DNA of 64,000 bases from Pseudotabrizicola algicola (lineage in GTDB: Bacteria > Pseudomonadota > Alphaproteobacteria > Rhodobacterales > Rhodobacteraceae), in NCBI RefSeq assembly GCF_010915705.1, contig NZ_JAAIKE010000008.1, positions 1-64,000 of the forward strand, in the 5' to 3' direction. Under the pieces are notes generated by a model. The model searched no databases, was not told the origin of the DNA, and saw nothing but the letters and a program-made list of their open reading frames with translations. The stretch's first letter is position 1. Each line of letters opens with the position of its first letter. The position numbers and the translations under genes are program-made. Below are positions 29,928 through 37,819 of this stretch, piece after piece.

Positions 29928-32102
29928 TCAGAGACCGCGGCGGCCCATCGACACCGCGCGGGCGATGTCGGCGGCGACTTGCGTCCGCGATTGGCGGAAG
30001 CTTTCCGCGTCGCGGGTCATGATGGTGACATTTACGGAGGGCGCTCCGCCGCGCCCGCCATATCCCGCTGCCTCGCGGCGCGAGAGCACGCGCTCGCCGC
30101 GCTGGAGGATCGCGGGCACCTCGTCCGGCTTCAGCCCGACCCAGCCGCCGGAATGCATGCGCGGGGCATTGGCGAAGGCCAGCGCCGGGACCATCCGGCC
30201 GGGACCGGCCGCACCCACCGTGCCGCCTGCGTGCAGGACCGAGGCGAACATGCCGCCCGCGCCGCCAAGCACCCCTGACAGCAGCCCCGCCAGCGGCCCG
30301 AGGATGAAGCGCCGCGCGGCGAGCCGGGCCAGATCGGCGATCATCGAGGTCACCAGATCGCGGAAATCGAGCTTGCCCTTGCGGACGAAGTCGGCGACCG
30401 CGTTCTCGGCTGCGCCGAACGCGCCCACCAGCGCCTGGCCGATATCGGCCCCGATCTCGCGCGCTCTCGCTGCATAGTCGGCGAGCGCGGCGGTGACCGC
30501 CTGCCATCCGGTCACGGCTTCCTCGGCGCCGGTAGCCGTCTGTGTTCCGGCCTCGCGCCCGGCGGCGCCCGCGCGACCGGCTGAGGTTTCCGCCTCGTCC
30601 AGCGCCTCGGCGACGCGCCGGGCCCCGGCGGCGGCGGCATCGAGCGCACCCTCGGTTTCCTCGCCCGAGCCGCGCACCGCCTCCACCAGCGCGGTGACGG
30701 CCTCGCGGACGCCATCGAAGGCGCCCGCCCGTGTGTCCGCCGCCCGCTGGCGGAAGCGTTCGGCCATGGTGCCCGCGTTGCTGGCGGCATGGTCGAGCAT
30801 CGAGGCCCATGACTGCGCCCCGAACCAGTCGATCTGGAAATCCGCGCCGATCCGGTCGGCCACGGCATTGAAGGTGGGCCCGATCATCCCGAGGAAGTCG
30901 GCCCACTTCCCCGCCAGGAAGGCCATGAGGCGGGTCCAGATGCCCTCGATGTCGGCACGCAGGGCCCGGAAGTCGTCGACCAGCGAGCCCATCGTGGCCT
31001 TGATGCCGTCCCAGACCGCGCGGGCCACGTTACCCATCAGCTCCAGCGCATTCCCGAAGCCTCCCGCCCCGGTGACGAGGCGGGAGAACTGATAGACCAG
31101 CTCGCCCGCGCCGACGATCAGCGCCCCGATGCCGGTGCGGATCAGCGCGCCGCGCAGGACCACGAGCGCAGTGGCCAGCCCGCGCACCGACAGCGCCGCC
31201 GCCGCGAGCCCGGCAACCCAGCGCCCGGCCATGAGGGCGGCGAAGGTGGCGGCATAGGAGGTGAGCCGCCCGAGGTTGTCGAACAAAGTCCGGATCGCGA
31301 TGCCGAGCGGCCCGGTGGTGCGCGCGACCGCTGCCATGGCGTCGGCCACCGCCTCCAGCGCGGGCGCCGCCGCGACCGCCAGCTGGTTCGCCAGCCCGCG
31401 CCAGATCAGGCCGAGGCGCGAGATGGCGTCGTTGGTGCGTTCGATCTGGCGGGCGTCCTGATCGGAGACCACCACCCCGAAATCCCGCACATCCTGCGTG
31501 GCCTGGCGCAGCGTCGCCGTGTCGATCCGGGTGAAGACCAGCGCCGCCCGGTCGCCGAAGAGCTGCGAGGCGACCGCTGCTCGCTCGGCCTCGGGCACGA
31601 GGTCCGCGAGCCGGTCCTGGATCAGCGCGATCCGCTGGTCGAGCGGCAGGGCCTGCAGCTCTCCCGCCGACAGCCTCAGGCGGCGCAGGGCTTCCGTCGC
31701 GGGCCCGGCCCCGGCGGCGGCCTGGCTCAGCCGTCGCGTCAGCTGCATCGCCGCCTGTTCGACCTGACCCATCGACACGCCCGCCAGATCGCCCGCGCGC
31801 TCCAGCACCTGGATCGAGGCCACCGTCGTGTCGAGTGAGGCCGCAAGCTTGGCCTGGTTATCGATCACCGACAGCCCCGAACGGATCATCGCCGTGGCCG
31901 CCGCCGCAAGCGCCCCGGCCGCTGCCGCCGCTGCGATCCGGGCGCGCCGCGCGAAGGCAGCAAGCCGGGTGTTGGCCATCTCCATCTCGCGCGACAGGCG
32001 CCCGAAGCCGCGCGCTCCGGCCTCGCCGACACCCTCGAGTTCGGCACGCACTTGCCGCCCGCCCACCGCCGCAAGGCGGACGGATACGCGTTTCTCCGTC
32101 AT
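29928..32102 (-). CDS. Tail tape measure protein
   Basis: 724 residues from the ATG at 32100-32102, with AAGGAG 6 nt upstream. The N-terminus is alpha-helical with an Ala-rich hydrophobic patch (about 50-75); several membrane-like segments occur near 240-350. The C-terminal 120 residues hold a GYGGRGGAPSVNVTI-type motif often found at tape-measure ends. The length sets tail length. Upstream on the opposite strand lies a toxin-antitoxin pair that interrupts the usual chaperone-tape measure adjacency. Confidence 0.88.
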   Translation of the reverse strand: MTEKRVSVRLAAVGGRQVRAELEGVGEAGARGFGRLSREMEMANTRLAAFARRARIAAAAAAGALAAAATAMIRSGLSVIDNQAKLAASLDTTVASIQVLERAGDLAGVSMGQVEQAAMQLTRRLSQAAAGAGPATEALRRLRLSAGELQALPLDQRIALIQDRLADLVPEAERAAVASQLFGDRAALVFTRIDTATLRQATQDVRDFGVVVSDQDARQIERTNDAISRLGLIWRGLANQLAVAAAPALEAVADAMAAVARTTGPLGIAIRTLFDNLGRLTSYAATFAALMAGRWVAGLAAAALSVRGLATALVVLRGALIRTGIGALIVGAGELVYQFSRLVTGAGGFGNALELMGNVARAVWDGIKATMGSLVDDFRALRADIEGIWTRLMAFLAGKWADFLGMIGPTFNAVADRIGADFQIDWFGAQSWASMLDHAASNAGTMAERFRQRAADTRAGAFDGVREAVTALVEAVRGSGEETEGALDAAAAGARRVAEALDEAETSAGRAGAAGREAGTQTATGAEEAVTGWQAVTAALADYAARAREIGADIGQALVGAFGAAENAVADFVRKGKLDFRDLVTSMIADLARLAARRFILGPLAGLLSGVLGGAGGMFASVLHAGGTVGAAGPGRMVPALAFANAPRMHSGGWVGLKPDEVPAILQRGERVLSRREAAGYGGRGGAPSVNVTIMTRDAESFRQSRTQVAADIARAVSMGRRGL

Positions 32103-32170
32103 CGGATGCTCCTTGCCTTGGCGGCTCTCGCGTCTTACGTTACTGGTATCGATCCATGAGGCGTATGACG

Positions 32171-32383
32171 ATGGCCGAGACCGCAACCCTGTCCTCGAAG
32201 TTCCAGATCTCGATCCCCAAGGCGATCCGGGCTGCCCATGCCTGGGAGGCCGGGCTGACCTTCGCCTTCATCCCGAAGGGCACCGGCGTGCTGCTCGTGC
32301 CGGTGCCGAAGAAGGAGAGCCTGAAGGGCCTTGCGAAGGGGGCGCGGCCCGAGGATTTCCGCGACCGCTCGGACCGGACCTGA
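32171..32383 (+). CDS. AbrB/SpoVT-type antitoxin (VapB-like)
   Basis: 70 residues. The start at 32171 is chosen because GAGG lies 9 nt upstream; ATGs at 32156 and 32165 are alternatives. A swapped-hairpin AbrB fold is suggested by ATLSSKFQISIPKAIR near the N-terminus, and a charged tail follows that would block the toxin. Its stop TGA shares its last base with the toxin ATG. It lies on the strand opposite to the surrounding late genes, as expected for an independently expressed moron. Confidence 0.85.
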   Translation: MAETATLSSKFQISIPKAIRAAHAWEAGLTFAFIPKGTGVLLVPVPKKESLKGLAKGARPEDFRDRSDRT

Positions 32384-32763
32384 TGATCCTCGTCGACACC
32401 TCGGCCTGGATCGAATGGCTGATCGGCTCGCCCACCGGCGAGGCGGTCGCCGGACATCTGCCTGAGCAGGAGGCCTGGGTGGTGCCGACCATGGTCCAGC
32501 TTGAGCTCGCCAAGTGGCTCGCCCGCGAGGTGGGCGAGGACAAGGCCGATCAGGTCATCGCCTTCACGCAGGTCTGCCAGGTCGTGCCGCTCGACACCGA
32601 GATCGCGCTCGCGGCCGCTGAGGCCTGCAGCGCACATCGCCTCGCCACCGCCGATGCCATCGTCTTCGCCACGGCGCGCGCGAGGGACGCGACGCTTCTG
32701 ACCTGCGATGCGCATTTCGAGGGGTTGCCTGGGGTGCAGGTCATCCCGAAGCGGCCTTCCTGA
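32383..32763 (+). CDS. PIN-domain toxin (VapC-like)
   Basis: 126 residues, PIN fold. Acidic residues are visible in MILVDTSAWIEWL (Asp5), QLELAKW (Glu near 41) and TADAIVFATA plus TCDAHF (Asp near 89 and 107). VapC toxins are Mg-dependent RNases that cut tRNA or rRNA. It is coupled to the antitoxin by a TGATG overlap. The stop lies 3 bp before the end of the tail chaperone frame on the other strand. Confidence 0.87.
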   Translation: MILVDTSAWIEWLIGSPTGEAVAGHLPEQEAWVVPTMVQLELAKWLAREVGEDKADQVIAFTQVCQVVPLDTEIALAAAEACSAHRLATADAIVFATARARDATLLTCDAHFEGLPGVQVIPKRPS

Positions 32764-32766
32764 GCA

Positions 32767-33087
32767 TCAGCCGCGCTCGGCCGCCATCTGTTCGTTGATC
32801 TTGCGCACCATCACCGCCTCGATGGGCGGCAGGAACTCGGCCATCGCGAGGGCGGGAACCCCCAGCGCGCGGCCCAGCGCGAGTGCGGCACCCATGTCCC
32901 AGCCGATCACTGCACCGGGCAGGATCCGGAGCTGGCCGCCGAGGCGCTGCGCGAGGTCCCAGACCTGTGTGCCCTCAAGGGTGAGCGGTCGGCTCAGCCT
33001 TGCCGGGCAGTCCGGGCAGGCTTGCGGGCAGGCCGTGCAGTAGCTTTCGCCCCCGCCGTAGGACCAGTCGGCGAGGGCGCAGAGGCG
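32767..33087 (-). CDS. Tail assembly chaperone extension reached by -1 frameshift (GT type)
   Basis: This frame is open from the slippery site at 33093-33087 to the stop at 32767 and has no convincing start codon of its own. It begins with a Cys-rich linker (CTACPQACPDC) and continues into a conserved-looking alpha-helical domain with LGGQLRILPGAVIGWDMG and AEFLPPIEAVMVRKIN. With the upstream 145-residue protein it would give a fusion of about 221 residues. In siphophages the short and long chaperones help assemble the tail around the tape measure. Confidence 0.8.
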   Translation of the reverse strand, partial: RLCALADWSYGGGESYCTACPQACPDCPARLSRPLTLEGTQVWDLAQRLGGQLRILPGAVIGWDMGAALALGRALGVPALAMAEFLPPIEAVMVRKINEQMAAERG

Positions 33088-33431
33088 TTTTTTTCCTGTT
33101 CCAGCAGCAGACCCTTGGCGACATAGGCCGCTTGGAAGGCCTCGAAGGCGGGCCAGATTTCGAGGAGCGCATCGATGCCCTCGGGGCTGACACCGACCGG
33201 GTTGCCCTCGGCATCGCCGACACCTTCCCAGTCCAGCACCGCGCGCCGGGCCACCGCCTTGGCCATGGCCAGCGCCAGTTCCTCGGTCGTCGCTTCGGGC
33301 GGCAGGGCCTCGATCGCCGGATCGGCCCGGGCGGACACCATCAGCGCGGTGGTCAGCGGGCGCAGCTTCAGCCGCACCCCGGGCAGCATATCGAGCCAGC
33401 GCGGCGCGTTCGTCAGGTCCAGCGTGAGCAT
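32994..33431 (-). CDS. Tail assembly chaperone, short form (gpG type)
   Basis: 145 residues from the ATG at 33429-33431. It directly follows the tail tube gene, its start codon overlapping that gene's stop. The N-terminal part (about 1-100) is a compact alpha/beta domain; the C-terminal 35 residues are Ala/Pro/Lys-rich and basic (KATARPARKPART) and look like a read-through tail. Codons 114-115 form part of the slippery heptamer. Position between tube and tape measure is that of lambda G. Confidence 0.82.
   Translation of the reverse strand: MLTLDLTNAPRWLDMLPGVRLKLRPLTTALMVSARADPAIEALPPEATTEELALAMAKAVARRAVLDWEGVGDAEGNPVGVSPEGIDALLEIWPAFEAFQAAYVAKGLLLEQEKNASAPSPTGPTAGAKATARPARKPARTARQG
33087..33093 (-). 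promoter_or_regulatory. Programmed -1 frameshift heptamer A AAA AAC
   Basis: On the minus strand the zero-frame codons read GAA AAA AAC, so the heptamer A AAA AAC is in the correct X XXY YYZ phase. Slippage by -1 enters exactly the frame that is open to 32767. No stop lies between the site and that frame's conserved region. The GC-rich stretch just downstream could form a stimulatory hairpin. Confidence 0.88.
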
Positions 33432-34375
33432 CAGTACGTCTCCCTCTCGTTCACCAGCGTCACGGCGCACATCCGCCCCAGCGTAGGATCGACCGCCGCC
33501 TGCCAGTCGAAACTGGCCTGGATGCCCTGCGGGCCCGGTACCTCGACGCGCGGGCGCGGCAGGTAGACGGCATGGATGGTGAAGGTCAGGCTCTCGCCCG
33601 AGGGCAGCGTCCAGCCGAGTTCGATCTCGCACGGATCCCCGGCGATGGCCTGGTTCGCCAGCACCTGATCGGCGAAGCGCACCTCCATTCGGCCGGTGAG
33701 CGCCGCCATGCCGGGGTCGGCGCCGTCGATGCGGCCATCGGCGCGGATGGTCTCGATCCGGTCGAGATTGTTGGTATAGGTCACCTCGGCGGTGACGAGG
33801 TTGCCCAGCGCCGCGCCATTGCGCGTGACCGTGCCGTTGAAATGGCCGAAGCGCAGCAGGTCCAGCGCGGCCGGGGTGCCCGCGCCGGTGGTCGCCGCCA
33901 GCGCCTCGCCCTGCGCAACCAGCCGGGCGGTCGCCGTCAGCAGCCCCGCGCGCTGCATCTGGAAGGACAGCTGGTCGACGACGCAGCCCGCATACATGGC
34001 AAAGCGCGGCACCTCGGGCATGGCGACCTCGATCGCTATCGACGGCAGCACCCATCCGCCCGAGCGGTACTCGTGCGTGAAGGGCCCCGGGGCCGTGCCA
34101 GTGGTCGTCGGCGCCCCGAACGCCCCCTTCAGCCAGAAGCCGAAGGCCTCGGCGTCCAGCGGCACGACCACGTCGCCATCGGCGGTCAGCGCGTCCTTGA
34201 TCGGCGCCAGCGGATCGCGGCCGTAGCCGAGCAACTCGGAGTTCAGCAGCGGCTGCTCGGCCCCCAGCGTGGTGCTGGCGAAGGGCATCCGCGTGTAGCC
34301 GCTGGCGGGCGGCGTGCCATAGGTTGTCTCGAACGCCAGCGCCATCTGCGCCCGCGCCCCGTGGGCTCGTGCCAT
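33431..34375 (-). CDS. Phage major tail tube protein
   Basis: 314 residues. Two related halves rich in beta strands are typical of siphophage tube proteins. Recognisable features include FETTYGTPPASGYTRMPF near the N-terminus and a Gly/Thr-rich loop (GAPTTTGTAPGPFTHEY). It lies between the tail terminator and the tail chaperones. The start is an ATG with only a moderate ribosome site. Confidence 0.85.
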   Translation of the reverse strand: MARAHGARAQMALAFETTYGTPPASGYTRMPFASTTLGAEQPLLNSELLGYGRDPLAPIKDALTADGDVVVPLDAEAFGFWLKGAFGAPTTTGTAPGPFTHEYRSGGWVLPSIAIEVAMPEVPRFAMYAGCVVDQLSFQMQRAGLLTATARLVAQGEALAATTGAGTPAALDLLRFGHFNGTVTRNGAALGNLVTAEVTYTNNLDRIETIRADGRIDGADPGMAALTGRMEVRFADQVLANQAIAGDPCEIELGWTLPSGESLTFTIHAVYLPRPRVEVPGPQGIQASFDWQAAVDPTLGRMCAVTLVNERETY

Positions 34376-34401
34376 CGTCTTGTCTCCTGTGATGATAGGG
34401 G

Positions 34402-34821
34402 TCAGGCCAGCGGATCGGCTGTGCTGTAATGGAGAACGACCGGGATCACGGCGGCCTTCAGGCTTGCCGCGCCCTCAATGGGCAGCTCGACGGGCCGAGG
34501 AGCTTCCGCCTCGATCCAGTCGCACCGGCCGCCGAGTGTGCGATCGGCGGAGATTGCCGCGCCGATGCTGGCGCAGAGCGCGGCGAAGGTCGTGTCACGG
34601 TCGGCGCCCTGCACGACCGCCTCGATCTCGGCGCGGTGCTGGTAGTGGTAGCGCAGCGGCGACAGCGTCACGCCGGGTTCGCCCGGCTCGCCATCGCGCA
34701 GGATCATCAGGCCTGCGGCGGGAACGCGCTCGGGCAGCACCTCGCCGCGCAGCACTGGCACATGCGGAACCGTGCGCAACAGATCCGCCAGGGCGGATAG
34801 AATGGTCTCGCGGGGTGTCAT
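34402..34821 (-). CDS. Tail terminator-like minor tail protein
   Basis: 139 residues from the ATG at 34819-34821, overlapping the previous gene by 4 bp. The N-terminus (MTPRETILSALADLL) and the alpha/beta pattern ending in ASLKAAVIPVVLHY fit phage acyl-carrier-like tail completion proteins (gpU/gp8 position). It is assigned mainly by position between the DUF6441-like protein and the tube protein. Confidence 0.65.
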   Translation of the reverse strand: MTPRETILSALADLLRTVPHVPVLRGEVLPERVPAAGLMILRDGEPGEPGVTLSPLRYHYQHRAEIEAVVQGADRDTTFAALCASIGAAISADRTLGGRCDWIEAEAPRPVELPIEGAASLKAAVIPVVLHYSTADPLA

Positions 34822-35450
34822 CCGATCTTTCCTTCGACCCAGTTTGCGACGATCGCGCCTGGGATAGCCTCCTGCGCCCGCGCTGCATCGCGCGCGAGGT
34901 CGAGCCGCTTGCGGAGTTGCACCTGCGGCACCAGCAAGAAGATCGGGACCGTGGTCACGCCCCGTCCGGTCCTCGAGCGTGAAGCCACAGCGCGCCCGCG
35001 CGCATTGAGCCGCCCTTCCGCGACCAGAAGGCTGGGGCCGGTTCGCCGATAGACGAAGCGCAGGCGCAGGCCCAAGCGGCGCTCCCATTCGCCGGGGGTG
35101 ATGCGCCCACCGCGCGCGGACTTGCCCGCAGCCGGCGTGGGGATCGCCAGCCAGAACCCGTTGCGCGACCGGATCAGCTGGCCCGTTTCATGGGCACCGA
35201 TGATGACCGGGGCCTTCGACCAGACTAACGCGGCTGCGCTGAGGCTGGGTCGGCCTTTCGGGAACTGCTCGGACCGGATGGTGTTGGCCAGGCGCTGGCC
35301 GAGGCCTGCGCCGGTGATCTGCGCGCGCCAGGAGGATTTCACGCTGTTGCCAGCCTCGCTGACCGCCTGGCTCACGGCCCGCTCGCCTGCCTTGATCTCG
35401 GCGGCCATCATGGCGACGAGGTCCGGCGTGATGTCTAGTTGCAACTTCAT
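34818..35450 (-). CDS. DUF6441-like phage tail protein
   Basis: 210 residues, basic, with an N-terminal helix (MKLQLDITPDLVAMMA) and a conserved-looking GHETGQLIRS-like stretch near 90. It sits where lambda Z or RcGTA tail-completion genes lie. The start overlaps the FII-like gene by 4 bp and the stop overlaps the next gene by 4 bp. Its function is probably neck or tail completion. It is recognised only at family level. Confidence 0.6.
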   Translation of the reverse strand: MKLQLDITPDLVAMMAAEIKAGERAVSQAVSEAGNSVKSSWRAQITGAGLGQRLANTIRSEQFPKGRPSLSAAALVWSKAPVIIGAHETGQLIRSRNGFWLAIPTPAAGKSARGGRITPGEWERRLGLRLRFVYRRTGPSLLVAEGRLNARGRAVASRSRTGRGVTTVPIFLLVPQVQLRKRLDLARDAARAQEAIPGAIVANWVEGKIG

Positions 35451-35758
35451 GCTGGCCTCAGATCGACGGTCCAGATCAGCCGCTCGCGATCACGGACCGG
35501 CTCGCCCTGAATGATGAAGGCCTCGTCCTCGATCTCGACGCGGTCACCGGGCCGCGGGTTCGGGACCTCGGCAACGCGCAGATCGATCCGGGTGGTCTCG
35601 GACCAGAGGCGGGCGTCACCGAAGCCCGTAACCTCGTCCGCGCGGCGGGTGACCACGCGGATGAGTTTCGGTGCGCCGCCGTCCGCGATCCAGGTTGCAT
35701 CGCGGGCGATGTTGGGATCGGCAAACAGGTTGTCGATGGCGGCGGCGAAGACGGACAT
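35447..35758 (-). CDS. Head-tail joining protein (gpFII-like)
   Basis: 103 residues. A beta-rich fold with PNPRPGDRVEIEDEAFIIQG matches the conserved turn of phage head-tail joining proteins. It is 11 bp after the major capsid gene. It would close the connector and form the tail attachment face. Confidence 0.75.
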   Translation of the reverse strand: MSVFAAAIDNLFADPNIARDATWIADGGAPKLIRVVTRRADEVTGFGDARLWSETTRIDLRVAEVPNPRPGDRVEIEDEAFIIQGEPVRDRERLIWTVDLRPA

Positions 35759-35769
35759 GCGTGCGCCCG

Positions 35770-36792
35770 TCAGTTCGAGCTGTGCAGGCGGATCGCGAGG
35801 CGCGGGCGCTTGTTGACCGGCAGGATCGATGCCTCGGTCATGAGATCGATCCAGCGGCCCTTGGCGTCCATCATCTGGCGCGCATAAAGCGGCAGGCCCA
35901 CGGTGTTGGCGGTCTCCAGCAGGTTGGCAGGCCCGCCATAGGTGGTGAAGGTGTCGAAGGTGCCGAGCGGGAAGGCGATGCCCTCGCCGGTGGGGATCAG
36001 CCGCTCGGATGTGCCATTCGAGAGGGTGACCGAGCCGTTGTACTCCTCGAAGAGGATGCCCGCGAAGGGGAAGGCGCGGCGCATGTCCTCGCGGAGCGGC
36101 TGGCCTCCGGTCGCCGAGAAGAACTTGTAGGCGTCCTCGGTCTTCGGGTGGCTGATCAGCTTGTCGAAGAATTCGGAGCTGACCAGCGCATGGGCGGTGG
36201 TCATGGTCTCGCCCAGGAGATTGTCCTCGATCGCGCGCAGGGTGGTGCGCACCTTGCCCTGGATGTTGGTGCCGGCGGTGCCGAAGACGAAGTCGACCGA
36301 GATCTGATCGAGGCCGAACTCGGTGAAGTAATTGTAGAGCGTGGTGCCCGCACCATCCTTCACGATGCCGCGCAGCGCGTTCATCTCCATGTATTCGCGG
36401 GTCTGGGCATGCTTGCGGCGCATCAGCGTCAGCTTGCGGTTCATCACCTCGACCAGCGGATCGGCCGCATCCGAGACGCCCAGCGCGGGCATTCCCTGAA
36501 TGTCGGCGGGCAGGATCACGTCGTCATGCGGGATCCACGGCAGGGCGAAGCTGCGCATGGAGCGCGCCTCGCGGTTGCCGACGGTGGCGGGCGCGCCCAG
36601 CGGAACCGAGGGCAGGAGGCTCAGGACCCCCTCGCGCTGTTCGATGACGATGGAGCGCTGGGTGACGCCTTCAAAGCGGAAGAGGCCGATCTGGCCAAGG
36701 CGGGTGTAGAGGTTGGGCAGGATGTTGATGGCCTGCGTCATCTCGGCGAGCGAATAGCCGCCCGCGTCGAACGGGTTGCGGGTGATGGTCAT
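35770..36792 (-). CDS. Major capsid protein (lambda gpE family)
   Basis: 340 residues. The N-terminus with NPFDAGGYSLAEMTQAINI and the central stretch with ADIQGMPALG fit the lambda gpE branch of HK97-fold capsid proteins. The usual long helix region covers about 110-140 (MNRKLTLMRRKHAQTREYM). It lies downstream of the gpD decoration gene, in the order protease, D, E, FII. Confidence 0.92.
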   Translation of the reverse strand: MTITRNPFDAGGYSLAEMTQAINILPNLYTRLGQIGLFRFEGVTQRSIVIEQREGVLSLLPSVPLGAPATVGNREARSMRSFALPWIPHDDVILPADIQGMPALGVSDAADPLVEVMNRKLTLMRRKHAQTREYMEMNALRGIVKDGAGTTLYNYFTEFGLDQISVDFVFGTAGTNIQGKVRTTLRAIEDNLLGETMTTAHALVSSEFFDKLISHPKTEDAYKFFSATGGQPLREDMRRAFPFAGILFEEYNGSVTLSNGTSERLIPTGEGIAFPLGTFDTFTTYGGPANLLETANTVGLPLYARQMMDAKGRWIDLMTEASILPVNKRPRLAIRLHSSN

Positions 36793-36858
36793 GGGGAACT
36801 CCGGGAAAAGAGGGGTGGCGCGGGAGAGCGCGATGGGGGAAACGGTTGATCCGTCAGA

Positions 36859-37239
36859 TCAGGCGGTGTCGCGGGGGACGATGCCCAGCGCGGCGAGCTG
36901 GCCGTGCTTGGTGGCGGTCTTTGGCGCGTCATCGACAGTGGTGTCAAAGACCAGCGCTGCCTTCGAGACGATGGCAGGGCCCCGCGCGACCACCACGCCG
37001 ATGGCGTCGGTGGCGCTGGCATCGACCGCGTAGAGCAGCACGGCCGCGGCGGTCTGCGCGCCATCCGAGCCGCCCGAGGTGGCGAGCTTGTATTTGCCGC
37101 TGGCGGTGATGCGGCCGAGCACGGCACCGACGGGATAGTTGGTCCCTTCGAGCAGCGTGACAGTCTCGCGGGTGTAGTTCGGGTTGACCTCGTACTTGAG
37201 GACGTCGCCCATCGTGGCGGGCTGATGAAGGACGGTCAT
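36859..37239 (-). CDS. Head decoration protein (gpD-like)
   Basis: 126 residues from the ATG at 37237-37239. The pattern NYTRETVTLLEGTNYPVGAV, then GRITASGKYKLA, is typical of gpD-like capsid-stabilising trimers. It lies 66 bp before the capsid gene. A short upstream extension in frame is not supported by a ribosome site. Confidence 0.87.
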   Translation of the reverse strand: MTVLHQPATMGDVLKYEVNPNYTRETVTLLEGTNYPVGAVLGRITASGKYKLATSGGSDGAQTAAAVLLYAVDASATDAIGVVVARGPAIVSKAALVFDTTVDDAPKTATKHGQLAALGIVPRDTA

Positions 37240-37354
37240 GGCGGGGGCTCCTGTTCGAAAGATGCAAGCGTTGAGCCCCGCTGACAGCAATCAGCGGGGT
37301 TCATGGCGGTGGATTGATCGAGGAAGTGACAGCCGTCGCGGGCGCCGATTGGCG

Positions 37355-37819
37355 TCAGCGATGGGCTCCCGATGCCGCGGCGCGCTTCGCGGCGGCGACG
37401 ATGGGGCTTTCCTTCGCGAGCGGCAGGACCGGCGAACGGGGGGCGGCAACGATGTCGCGGGCATCCGCGGCCGCACTGGCGCGTTCGAGCACCAGGCGGC
37501 GCAGGGCCTCGGGGGTGGTGCCCTCGCGCAGCGCCTTCGCCGCGTCGATGGCGATGCCGAGGCGGCCCGCCTGCGCCGCGATCTCGGCGATCTCCGCCGC
37601 CGCCTCGCGTAGCTGCGCCGAGAGCTCGGCCAGATTGCCAGTCTGCGGGGCGGTCGTCGCGGGGGCAGTTGCTGCGGCTGCAGACGGTTGAGTTTCAGCG
37701 GGGGACGGCTCGGCGACGGCAGGCGGATCATCTGTGGGATCGGGTTCAGCATCGTCGAAGTCCGTCACACCGATCCCGGTGTCCTGCGGGCTCTCGTCGG
37801 GGTCGCTCTGGGTGGCCAT
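37355..37819 (-). CDS. Nested scaffold protein (Nu3-like), in frame within the protease gene
   Basis: The ATG at 37817-37819, in the same frame as the protease (residue 324), has a strong CAGGAGG site 5 nt upstream. Independent translation would give a 154-residue acidic then helical protein, the same logic as lambda Nu3 within C. No other scaffold gene is seen in the head cluster. Confidence 0.75.
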   Translation of the reverse strand: MATQSDPDESPQDTGIGVTDFDDAEPDPTDDPPAVAEPSPAETQPSAAAATAPATTAPQTGNLAELSAQLREAAAEIAEIAAQAGRLGIAIDAAKALREGTTPEALRRLVLERASAAADARDIVAAPRSPVLPLAKESPIVAAAKRAAASGAHR

